This document shows positions 35,390-43,480 of a stretch of DNA of 64,000 nt, piece by piece. Both the position numbers and the translations under genes were made by a program. Position 1 is the first letter of the stretch, and each line of letters opens with the position of its first letter. The notes beneath the pieces were generated by a model. That model did not search any database and was not told the DNA's origin. It saw only the letters and a program-made list of their open reading frames with translations. The stretch comes from Pseudomaricurvus sp033283335. Its GTDB lineage: Bacteria; Pseudomonadota; Gammaproteobacteria; Pseudomonadales; Cellvibrionaceae. The stretch lies in contig JAWMQP010000001.1 of NCBI GenBank assembly GCA_033283335.1, positions 806,001 through 870,000 of the forward strand. The letters are read 5' to 3'.

Positions 35390-36340
35390 ATGAGCGTCAC
35401 CCCCATTGATAGCCCCCAGAAGGGGGTTTTGTTTGCCCTCGCCACTGCGGTCGTTGGCAGCACTGCGGGCGCCGCCGGCAAGCTGATGTCGGCCGATCTC
35501 TCCAGTACCATGATTGTCTTTATCCAGTACAGCATTTGCCTGGCAGTGATGCTGCCGAGAATGATGCAGCTGGGCTTAAGCTCCATAGCCAGCCCCCACT
35601 GGAAAACCCATCTGATTCGCGGCGCGGGCGGCTGGATCAGTTTCTATTGTTTTTACACTGCCCTGGGCAGCATCCCCCTGGTCGATGCCACGTTGTTACG
35701 CAACACTGCCCCCCTGTTTGTACCGCTGGTGGTCTGGCTGTGGGCGGGAGCCGTCGTGCCCCGCAATCGCTGGCTACCCCTGATTACCGGCTTTATAGGA
35801 ATCGCCATCATTTTGCGCCCCAAACCCGGCGCCAACGGATTTGATATCGCCTACCTGATTGGCCTGGCGTCCGGTCTGCTGCTGGCTGTTTCCATGGTCG
35901 GCACACGCCTGTTATCTCGCCATGAGAGCAGTGGCAAAATCATGTTCTACTATTTTGGCCTGTCGTTTTTATTGAGCCTGCCGTTTGCCTTGCTGAACTG
36001 GCAGCCCATCCCCCTGCAAGCCTGGCCTTATCTGATCTATATCGGCCTGTCGATATTTATCGCCATGTGGCTCTACACCAAGGCCTACAGTTACGCCAAG
36101 CCCAGCCTGGTTTCCCCCATCAGCTATTTTTCGGTGGTCTGCTCCGGACTCATTGGCTGGGTCGTCTGGAATCACGTTCCCTCAACCCTGTCATTTTTCG
36201 GCATCGCCGTGGTAGTTCTGGCCGGCGTATTCACTGTCTACCTTGGCAGCAAGGACGCTCCAGCAACGGCTGAAGCCCAATCCACCGGCCAGCAGCCATC
36301 ACTTGCCATTGACCCCGCCAAAAAGAGAAGCAGTCTATGA
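35390..36340 (+). CDS. EamA/DMT-superfamily transporter
   Basis: A 316-residue membrane protein with ten predicted helices arranged as two EamA repeats (about 15-140 and 150-285), as in the drug/metabolite transporter superfamily of exporters. Substrate unknown. The C-terminal 35 residues are polar and low-complexity (ATAEAQSTGQQPSLA). Its stop codon overlaps the start of the thioesterase gene by four bases, so the two are translationally coupled and may act on a common metabolite. Confidence 0.88.
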   Translation: MSVTPIDSPQKGVLFALATAVVGSTAGAAGKLMSADLSSTMIVFIQYSICLAVMLPRMMQLGLSSIASPHWKTHLIRGAGGWISFYCFYTALGSIPLVDATLLRNTAPLFVPLVVWLWAGAVVPRNRWLPLITGFIGIAIILRPKPGANGFDIAYLIGLASGLLLAVSMVGTRLLSRHESSGKIMFYYFGLSFLLSLPFALLNWQPIPLQAWPYLIYIGLSIFIAMWLYTKAYSYAKPSLVSPISYFSVVCSGLIGWVVWNHVPSTLSFFGIAVVVLAGVFTVYLGSKDAPATAEAQSTGQQPSLAIDPAKKRSSL

Positions 36341-36789
36341 CCGTCAATATGCCTTTGGAACCACCGTTCAACAAATTTCTCGGATTTCAGGTCACCGAGT
36401 GGTCCGAGGGACACGCCCGTGTCACGGTTGATCTCAAACCCGAATTCACCAATTCTCACGGCATTCCACACGGAGGCTTTTTATGCACTCTGCTGGACGT
36501 CGCCAGCTCTCTGCCAGGCATCTACTGCCCCCACCCAGATCGGGTAAGACGCGCATTGACCTTATCCCTAAACACCAGTTTTGTCGGTGTGGCACAAACA
36601 TCCCAACTCTATGCCATCGGCCGAATCACCAGCGCCGGCTATAAAATATTCCATTCCGCCGCTGACGTTTACGACTCCAACCACACCCTGTTGGCCACGG
36701 CGCAAGCGGTATTGAAATACCGCTCCGGCTCTGAAAAGCCAGATGGCATCCCGTTGGAAGAATGGCGCAGCCTGGCAGTTTCCCAGTGA
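36337..36789 (+). CDS. PaaI-family hotdog thioesterase coupled to the DMT exporter
   Basis: A 150-residue hotdog-fold protein with the signature SHGIPHGGFLCTLLDVASSL, the PaaI HGG loop followed by the acidic residue. Length and layout match acyl-CoA thioesterases of the 4-hydroxybenzoyl-CoA/PaaI type. Its ATG overlaps the DMT transporter stop by four bases. The IclR gene follows after 48 bases. It is a third, distinct PaaI-type protein in the window. Confidence 0.86.
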   Translation: MTVNMPLEPPFNKFLGFQVTEWSEGHARVTVDLKPEFTNSHGIPHGGFLCTLLDVASSLPGIYCPHPDRVRRALTLSLNTSFVGVAQTSQLYAIGRITSAGYKIFHSAADVYDSNHTLLATAQAVLKYRSGSEKPDGIPLEEWRSLAVSQ

Positions 36790-36837
36790 GTTTGAACCAG
36801 CAGACACTCAATCAGTTACTGACGGAGATCAATTAAC

Positions 36838-37638
36838 GTGTTGGATATACCTGGATTACCGCGCGATAAAGGCGACGAAACGGATCGCAAATTCATTGAG
36901 GCGTTAGCGCGGGGCCTCGGCGTTCTGCGTGCGTTTCAACCTGGCGATGGTTTTCTCGGCAATCAGGAAATTGCCGAGCGCACAGGCCTGCCCAAATCCA
37001 GCGTATCGCGACTGACCTATACACTGACCCAATTGGGCTACCTGACTTACTCCGAGCGGATGGAAAAATACCAATTGGGCAGCGGCGTGCTGGCTCTGGG
37101 TTATGCTTTTGTATCCAACCTTGCCATCCGCCAGATCGCCAAGCCGCTGATGCAGGAACTGGCCAACAACACCGGCACCTCAGTCGGCTTGTCGGACCGT
37201 GATCGCCTCAAAATGATCTATGTGGAATATTGTTCACCAACCAATGTCATGACCTTTCGCCACGAAGTGGGTGATCGCGTGCCCCTGCCCACCGGCTCCG
37301 CGGGACGCGCGTATCTGGTGGCCCTGCCGGAAGAAGAACGGGAGTTTTTCTTTCAACATATCGAGAAGAAAGATCCAGACCGCTGGCCAGAGATCAAAGC
37401 GGGCATTGAGGAAAATATCCGCAATTTTCAAGAGCGTGGCTTCTGCTACTCCTATGGTGACTGGGACCCGGATGTTAACGGCATCTCAGTGCCACTGACC
37501 CTGGGTAAGAACAGCATCTTTTGCTTCAACGCAGGCGGTCCTGCCTACCGACTGTCGGTGGATTACCTGGAAAATGAGGTCGCACCGCTGCTGAAGAATA
37601 TGGTGCGCAATGTCGAGGCGACTCTGGTACGCTACTGA
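36838..37638 (+). CDS. IclR-family transcriptional regulator
   Basis: A 266-residue regulator. Winged HTH near residues 22-85 (NQEIAERTGLPKSSVSRLTY as the recognition region) and the IclR effector domain (about 100-265) with DRDRLKMIYVEYCSP and the PLPTGSAGRAYL motif. It starts with GTG at 36838, with GGAG about 12 bases upstream. The family usually controls catabolism of aromatic or small carbon compounds. It lies between the thioesterase and an FAD oxidoreductase, which are its likely targets. The effector cannot be read. Confidence 0.92.
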   Translation: MLDIPGLPRDKGDETDRKFIEALARGLGVLRAFQPGDGFLGNQEIAERTGLPKSSVSRLTYTLTQLGYLTYSERMEKYQLGSGVLALGYAFVSNLAIRQIAKPLMQELANNTGTSVGLSDRDRLKMIYVEYCSPTNVMTFRHEVGDRVPLPTGSAGRAYLVALPEEEREFFFQHIEKKDPDRWPEIKAGIEENIRNFQERGFCYSYGDWDPDVNGISVPLTLGKNSIFCFNAGGPAYRLSVDYLENEVAPLLKNMVRNVEATLVRY

Positions 37639-37659
37639 CTTTTCAGAATCGCTTGCCCC

Positions 37660-39099
37660 ATGCCTGTGTTTGACTCTAGCGCTCAAATTGCCGATATCAG
37701 TCTGTGGATGTCGGATCTGCAAAACAGCTCCAGGACTATCGAACGCCCCTCCCTCACAGAAACCCAGGATGTCGATATCGCCATCATCGGAGCCGGATAT
37801 ACCGGACTCTGGACCGCCTACTACCTGAAACAACAAGCACCCACGCTGAACATTGCGCTGGTGGAAGCCAAAACTGTCGGTTTTGGTGCCTCGGGCCGCA
37901 ACGGTGGCTGGCTGATGGGTGCCATTGAAGGCGAATCAGCGCTGCTGAAACCGTTACCGACAGACGACAAACGCAGGGCACAGCAACTCATTTACGGCAT
38001 CGTGGATGAAGCCCGGCAGGTCATTGAGCGGGAGCAAATTGACTGTGACTTTCATCGTGGCGGCTGGCTCAATATTGCCGCTCGCTACCCGGAACAAGCA
38101 CAACGGGTGCAGGCCTACCTGCGCGAGCAATACGCTGAAGGCCACACAGAAGAGGACTATTGCTGGCTCGAAGCGGATGCCATGCGACAGCGACTGAACG
38201 CTCAACACACTTATGGCGGCCTGCACTTTGCCCACACCGCCCGCGTGCAGCCTGCCAAACTGGTGCTCGGGCTGGCGGCAGCGATTGAACGACTGGGCGT
38301 GACGATTTATGAACACTCCCCCGTCACGCAGCTGAGCAACAAAAACGGCGCTCACACACTAACCACGCCCAATGGCCAGCTGCAAGCCGATGCGGTGTTG
38401 TCGTGCGTGGAGGGTTTTAGTTTTCACCTGACCCAGCAGCGTCGTTATATCCTGCCAGTGCAGAGCCTGATTGTGGCCACTGAACCACTGAGCGATGACC
38501 TCTGGCAGGACATAGGTCTGCGCGATATGGAAACCTTCAGTGATGCCAGCCGCCTGGTCACATACGGTCAACGCAGTGCTGACAACCGCCTGATTTTTGG
38601 CTCCCGCGGCGCCTATCAATTTGGCGGTAAACCCAAGAGCCAGTTTGACGACTGCCGTCCGGTGTTTGCCTCAATCACCAAGGTGCTCGGTGAATTGCTG
38701 CCACAATTGGCAACCACCCGCATCAGTCACTGCTGGGGCGGCACCCTGGGGATACCGCGCCGAGGCTGCCCTCACGCGGTTTTCGACTCCACCGCAGGCA
38801 TTGGCACCGCCGGTGGCTATGTAGGTGAAGGTGTTGGCGCTTCCAATTTGATGGGACGCACCCTGGCGGACCTGGTGCTGGGCAACGACTCGGAACTGAC
38901 ACGCATGCCCTGGTCGCACCGCAGCAGCCTGGAAACCAGCCTGCGTCGCTGGGAACCAGAGCCGCTGCGCTGGCTCGGCTATCAAGGTGTCCTTGCCAGC
39001 TTATCGCTGGAAGATGCAGTACTGAACAATCCCCGCAGTCCAGCGTGGCAACGGCGCTGGGTTTCCCGCCTGGCCAGCGCCGCCAAGTCGATTCTCTAG
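37660..39099 (+). CDS. FAD-dependent amine/amino-acid oxidoreductase (DAO family)
   Basis: A 479-residue flavoprotein. The dinucleotide-binding motif IAIIGAGYTGLWTAYYL is at residues 40-56, followed by the family element VGFGASGRNGGWL. The C-terminal FAD motif is GTAGGYVGEGVGASNLMG. This is the PF01266 type, related to gamma-glutamylputrescine oxidase and glycine/sarcosine oxidases; the substrate is most likely an amine or N-methyl amino acid, but that is inference. It follows the IclR gene after 21 bases, suggesting co-transcription, and ends convergently with the DAHP synthase gene. Confidence 0.88.
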   Translation: MPVFDSSAQIADISLWMSDLQNSSRTIERPSLTETQDVDIAIIGAGYTGLWTAYYLKQQAPTLNIALVEAKTVGFGASGRNGGWLMGAIEGESALLKPLPTDDKRRAQQLIYGIVDEARQVIEREQIDCDFHRGGWLNIAARYPEQAQRVQAYLREQYAEGHTEEDYCWLEADAMRQRLNAQHTYGGLHFAHTARVQPAKLVLGLAAAIERLGVTIYEHSPVTQLSNKNGAHTLTTPNGQLQADAVLSCVEGFSFHLTQQRRYILPVQSLIVATEPLSDDLWQDIGLRDMETFSDASRLVTYGQRSADNRLIFGSRGAYQFGGKPKSQFDDCRPVFASITKVLGELLPQLATTRISHCWGGTLGIPRRGCPHAVFDSTAGIGTAGGYVGEGVGASNLMGRTLADLVLGNDSELTRMPWSHRSSLETSLRRWEPEPLRWLGYQGVLASLSLEDAVLNNPRSPAWQRRWVSRLASAAKSIL

Positions 39100-39120
39100 T
39101 CTCTTCAAGACCATCAGGCC

Positions 39121-40545
39121 CTAGCGCAACAATTCCGATACGTTGAAGGCCATTTCCAGTACCTGATCCGCGTTCAATCGCGGATCACACTGGGTCTCAT
39201 AGCGTCTGGCCAGATCGTTTTCGGACACCCGGTAAGAGCCGCCCACACATTCCGTGACGCGCTGGCCGGTCATCTCCAAATGAATCCCGCCCGGGTGCGC
39301 ACCTTCGGCTCTCAGCACGGCGAAGAATTGCTGAATCTCAGTCAGAATACGATCAAAGGAGCGAGTTTTATAGCCATTGCCAGCTTTCACGGTATTGCCG
39401 TGCATGGGGTCACTGGACCACACCACCGAGCGCCCCTCCGAAGTCACAGTTCTTGCCAGAGACGGCAGCTTGTCCGCCAGAGTGTCCGCGCCCATACGGG
39501 TAATGAGTGTCAGTCGGCCGGGATCGTTGTTCGGGTTGAGTGCGTCAATCAACTGCAACAATTCATCGGCGGAAATGTTCGGCCCTACTTTGACCCCGAT
39601 CGGGTTGTGAATGCCACGCATGTATTCCACATGGGCAGCGTCCAGCTGGCGGGTCCGCTCTCCAATCCACAGCATATGGGCCGCGCAGTTGTACCAATTG
39701 CCCGTCAGGCTGTCTCGGCGTGTCAGCGCCTCTTCAAAATTCAGCAACAGGGCCTCGTGCGAGGTGTATAAATCCGTTTCCCGCAATACAGGAGTATTGT
39801 CACTGTTGAGTCCCAACACCTCCATAAAGGACAACGCATCGCGGATTTCATGGGCCAGCTGCTGGTACTGTTCACAGCGATCATTGCCGGACACAAATCC
39901 CAGGTTCCAGCCGTGCACCTGATGCAGGTCCGCCAGGCCTCCATGGGCAAACGCACGCAACAGGTTTAACGTGGCCGTGGACTGGTGATAAGCCCGCAAC
40001 ATACGCTGCGGATCGACGTGCCGGTCTTGCGGGGTGAAGCCGGAGCCATTGACAATATCGCCGCGAAAACTGGGTAATTCGACACCATCGCGCACTTCCA
40101 CATCCGCCGAACGGGGCTTGGCAAACTGCCCGGCAATACGCCCCACCTTAACCACTGGCTTGCGCCCGGCATAAGTCAGCACAATGGCCATCTGCAAAAT
40201 CACTTTAAAAGTGTCGCGAATATTATTGGCAGAAAAGTCTACAAAGCTTTCTGCGCAATCCCCGCCCTGCAGCAGAAACGCCTTGCCTTCTGCGACCTGG
40301 GCCAATTGGCGACGCAACTGACGCGCCTCCTCGGCGAACACCAGGGGCGGCAAGCCAGCCAACTCAGTTTCAACATCGGCCAGTGCCAAAGCGTCATCAT
40401 AAACTGGCTGCTGATGGGCGACTCGCCCTCTCCAGCTGGAAGGACTCCAGTCGCTGGTGGAATTGTGAGCGGAACTGCTATCTGCGGGACTGCTGGCCAA
40501 TGAATTCTCATCGGCTGGGCCGCGGCAAAGGTTTGCGGTGGTCAT
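39121..40545 (-). CDS. Class II 3-deoxy-7-phosphoheptulonate (DAHP) synthase
   Basis: First enzyme of the shikimate pathway: condenses phosphoenolpyruvate with erythrose 4-phosphate. The 474-residue protein is the class II (plant/mycobacterial) form: LLQGGDCAESF supplies the metal-binding cysteine, and the C-terminal GGIHLEMTGQRVTECVGGS carries the metal-binding His/Glu region. The first 40 residues are Ser/Ala-rich with no family counterpart and may be unstructured or mis-started. Some Pseudomonas class II enzymes serve phenazine or quinolone synthesis; no such genes are nearby, so a housekeeping role is more likely. Monocistronic by spacing. Confidence 0.95.
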   Translation of the reverse strand: MTTANLCRGPADENSLASSPADSSSAHNSTSDWSPSSWRGRVAHQQPVYDDALALADVETELAGLPPLVFAEEARQLRRQLAQVAEGKAFLLQGGDCAESFVDFSANNIRDTFKVILQMAIVLTYAGRKPVVKVGRIAGQFAKPRSADVEVRDGVELPSFRGDIVNGSGFTPQDRHVDPQRMLRAYHQSTATLNLLRAFAHGGLADLHQVHGWNLGFVSGNDRCEQYQQLAHEIRDALSFMEVLGLNSDNTPVLRETDLYTSHEALLLNFEEALTRRDSLTGNWYNCAAHMLWIGERTRQLDAAHVEYMRGIHNPIGVKVGPNISADELLQLIDALNPNNDPGRLTLITRMGADTLADKLPSLARTVTSEGRSVVWSSDPMHGNTVKAGNGYKTRSFDRILTEIQQFFAVLRAEGAHPGGIHLEMTGQRVTECVGGSYRVSENDLARRYETQCDPRLNADQVLEMAFNVSELLR

Positions 40546-40615
40546 ACTTCTTCTCCACTGAAATACTGGAGCCAGTATAACCCAGCCGGCAACCTGGCCG
40601 CAGCGCCTGACGGGG

Positions 40616-42013
40616 TTATTTCAACCTATCCGATGATTCTGTTAACCAGGATAATATTTCTGCCATATTGTCGTTGGTCGGATAGCTGCCAGTGGTCCAA
40701 CCCAGTCGCACAATCACCGCCTCCATTGACGGCACCATCATCATCACCTGCTTGCGATTGCCCAGTGCCGCATAGCTGTCGGCCGGCAGTTTCGGCCAGC
40801 GCCTTTCAACGTCCCCGCGATTGAGCCAGAACTGATAACCATAGCTTTTCTTATTCTCCGATTGATTGGGTTGCAGGGCCCGATTCACCCACGTTTGATC
40901 CACCAACCGGTAGCCATTCAACTCACCACCATTCAACATCAACTGCCCCACCCTGGCCCAGTCGCGCGCACTGGCATAGAGGTAAGAACTGCCCACCGGA
41001 ATGCCACTGGGATCGGTCTCCATGACAAAGTCCTGTAACCCGAGCGGAACGATCAGCTGCTGCCGCAAGAATTCGTGATGCCGTTGCGGCGCATTGCCAG
41101 TCAACTCATACAGTTTGCGTGACAACAGATTGGTGGTGCCGGAAGAGTACTCAAACAGTTCGCCCGGCGGGTGCACCAGTGCCGCCATCAGCGGCAGGTC
41201 GGAAGCCCGTGAACTGTTAAACAACATGTCAGTTGCTCCCGCGCCGGGTTCATAGTCCTCGGGAAAGTTCAAGCCGCTGCTCATGTGCAACAGGTCCTGC
41301 CAGTGGATCTGACGCCGCGCATCGTTAGCCCATTGATCAAATACCGGCAGCTGTTCAGGATCCAGCAGACCCAGCATTTCCAGCCGCCCCGTCAGCAGCG
41401 CCGTCACACTTTTGGCCATAGACCAACCCAGCAGGCGGGAGTATGGATCAAAACCAGGAGCATAACTTTCCGCCACCAATTTGCCCTGGTAAATAACGAC
41501 CAGCGCCCGGGTCTGCAAACCCTCGCTGTTGTCCGAGCGCCGCAGCTGATCCAGTTTTTGCTGCAGTTCAGGGTCGATATCACCGGCCGAGTCGCCCTGT
41601 GGCCAGTCGGCCCCACGTATTGGGTGATATTCAGGGGTGAGCTGTTCGGATGCCAGCTGGTTCGCCAGTTGATCAAGCGGGGCTGTCTCACCAATTTCCA
41701 GTGCGCAGCCCAAGCCAGGGCGGTAGCGAGCACGCCGGTTCTCCAGGCCCAGGAAGTCAGCCTCCACCAGTTGCGCCCGGTCATCAAAGTGGATGTCCAG
41801 CCACCCAAGAATTGCGGAATAAGACTGCAGGTCTTTAATGGCCTGCGGCTTGGTTAAACCCGAGACATAGTGACCCGAGCAGGACAGTTTTGCCCCCATG
41901 CCCGCCAACATGGCCGGAGCTTTCAACACATAAGCGGGAGAAATCCCCGCCCAGCCTGCAACCATCAGCAACAGACCTGTCACTGCTGCCAGCCCAATGA
42001 CAATCTTTTTCAC
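40616..42013 (-). CDS. Beta-lactamase-family serine hydrolase, membrane-anchored
   Basis: A 465-residue class C beta-lactamase/esterase-like serine hydrolase. Residues 1-25 form a signal or anchor segment. The catalytic SxxK is S198-M-A-K201 (GWSMAKSVTALL) and the YxS element is Y289-S-S291 (FEYSSGTTN). The first 150 residues of the mature part are specific to this subfamily. These enzymes are often 6-aminohexanoate-dimer hydrolase- or esterase-like rather than true beta-lactamases; no resistance function is claimed. The DAHP synthase gene lies 70 bases downstream on the same strand. A TGGTAC palindrome lies upstream. Confidence 0.88.
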   Translation of the reverse strand: MKKIVIGLAAVTGLLLMVAGWAGISPAYVLKAPAMLAGMGAKLSCSGHYVSGLTKPQAIKDLQSYSAILGWLDIHFDDRAQLVEADFLGLENRRARYRPGLGCALEIGETAPLDQLANQLASEQLTPEYHPIRGADWPQGDSAGDIDPELQQKLDQLRRSDNSEGLQTRALVVIYQGKLVAESYAPGFDPYSRLLGWSMAKSVTALLTGRLEMLGLLDPEQLPVFDQWANDARRQIHWQDLLHMSSGLNFPEDYEPGAGATDMLFNSSRASDLPLMAALVHPPGELFEYSSGTTNLLSRKLYELTGNAPQRHHEFLRQQLIVPLGLQDFVMETDPSGIPVGSSYLYASARDWARVGQLMLNGGELNGYRLVDQTWVNRALQPNQSENKKSYGYQFWLNRGDVERRWPKLPADSYAALGNRKQVMMMVPSMEAVIVRLGWTTGSYPTNDNMAEILSWLTESSDRLK

Positions 42014-42139
42014 ACTCTCTCCTTAACGCGCCAGCTTTGGCTGCTTGCCTTTGACCAGTTATTTTTGACCACGGTTTTTGAGTAAGAACCTTTAAACAAA
42101 AATCTTTGGCCAGTTATTACCTTTTAAACCAACTTTTAA

Positions 42140-42157
42140 ATGGTACTATTGTACCAT
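42140..42157. promoter_or_regulatory. Operator-like palindrome between serine hydrolase and DUF819 genes
   Basis: ATGGTAC-TATT-GTACCAT: perfect 7-bp arms with a 4-base centre. It lies 127 bases upstream of the serine hydrolase ATG and 91 upstream of the DUF819 ATG, between divergent genes. The size and symmetry fit a dimeric HTH repressor such as TetR or GntR, but no regulator gene adjoins it. Confidence 0.5.
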
Positions 42158-42247
42158 CTTTGCTTTTTACCACACATCGTGCTCCACTGAGGCCTGCAAA
42201 CCAGAAACTATGACTTCGCTGCCTTTCTCCCTCAGAGCCAAACGGTT

Positions 42248-43459
42248 ATGACACTGACCTCCTCCCTGTTTGCCGGGCTGTTTTTGCTGCTGCCAATGGT
42301 GTTCATGTGGATGACGGGCCGCTATGGTTGGGCCAATAAACTGGGCATTGTGGCTCTGTGTTATCTTGCCGGCTTGCTGCTTGGCAACAGCGGCTGGCTG
42401 CCCGCACGCGCCACAGCTTTCCAGGAACAGTTGACAGAAGTTTCCATCGCCATCGCCCTGCCGATGTTGATGATGTCACTCAATGTGGGGGCATGGTTGC
42501 GCAATGCCGGCAAGGCCATTGTGTCCATGCTGCTGGCCACCACCGCAGTGGTCACTGTCGCCACCCTACTGTCTGTGCTGTTGACCTCCCCAGCAGCCAC
42601 TCCCGACGCAGCCCCGAACACGCAGTTGCACGCCCAGCTGGCCGCCATGGCTGTCGGGGTCTACACCGGTGGTACGCCAAACCTGGCTGCCATTCAGGCC
42701 GGACTGGATATTCCGAGGGAAACCTATTTGGTTTTTCACAGCCTCGATACGCTGCTGGGAGCCCTCTATCTGACGTTTATGCTTACCTTGGGTGTTCGAG
42801 TCTTTCGCTGGGGGTTGCCAGCACAACCCTCGACTCAGGCCGCTTCGATGGATTCGAATCCTGGCCAGAAAACCCCGGAGCTGAATCGCTTTGACGACCA
42901 CTACCAAGATTTTTTGAAGTGGCGCAATGTACCACAACTGCTGGCCATATTCGGTCTCAGTGTTGCCGTGGTGGCAACTGCACTACTGCTCAGCGAGAGG
43001 CTGGAAGAAACACTGGGCATTCACACTTCCGGCGCCCTGACCATTATTCTATTAACCAGCCTTGGACTTGCCCTGTCATTAGTGCCGACGATCCGGCAGC
43101 TGTCCCTGTCTTACAAGCTGGGTATGTACTGGGTGTATGTTTTCTGTTTTACCGTTGCCTCAATGGCCAATTACCAGACTCTCATTACCATCGACCCCAT
43201 GATCGCCGTCTATATTGTGGCAGTGTTGAGCGGCAGCATTGGCTTGCATGCTTGCCTGTGTCGCTGGCTGCAAATTGATAGCCATACATTTATGGTGACA
43301 TCGGTTGCGGCCATCTGCAGCCCGCCGTTTGTGCCCTTGATTGCCAAGACCCTCAACAATTCCTCCCTGATTTTGTCCGGTATGACCACAGGCATCCTCG
43401 GCTATGCCCTGGGTAATTACATCGGCATCAGCCTGGCCCTGATTCTTCAGGCTGGCTAG
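42248..43459 (+). CDS. DUF819 family integral membrane protein
   Basis: A 403-residue protein with 10-12 hydrophobic helices. The family element MAVGVYTGGTPNLAAIQAGL and a second glycine/serine-rich element CSPPFVPLIAKTL mark DUF819 (PF05684), a transporter-like family of unknown substrate. A polar loop near residues 185-225 splits two halves. The S1P-lyase-like gene starts 21 bases after its stop, so the two are probably co-transcribed; the permease could move the substrate or product of that enzyme. The start ATG at 42248 has only a weak Shine-Dalgarno (ACGG). Confidence 0.86.
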   Translation: MTLTSSLFAGLFLLLPMVFMWMTGRYGWANKLGIVALCYLAGLLLGNSGWLPARATAFQEQLTEVSIAIALPMLMMSLNVGAWLRNAGKAIVSMLLATTAVVTVATLLSVLLTSPAATPDAAPNTQLHAQLAAMAVGVYTGGTPNLAAIQAGLDIPRETYLVFHSLDTLLGALYLTFMLTLGVRVFRWGLPAQPSTQAASMDSNPGQKTPELNRFDDHYQDFLKWRNVPQLLAIFGLSVAVVATALLLSERLEETLGIHTSGALTIILLTSLGLALSLVPTIRQLSLSYKLGMYWVYVFCFTVASMANYQTLITIDPMIAVYIVAVLSGSIGLHACLCRWLQIDSHTFMVTSVAAICSPPFVPLIAKTLNNSSLILSGMTTGILGYALGNYIGISLALILQAG

Positions 43460-43480
43460 TAACTTTTTTGGAGATACCCC

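Noticed and set aside
40616..42013. Serine hydrolase as an antibiotic-resistance beta-lactamase
   Set aside because: The SxxK and YxS motifs are shared by esterases and amidohydrolases of the same fold, and the long N-terminal region is not that of AmpC.
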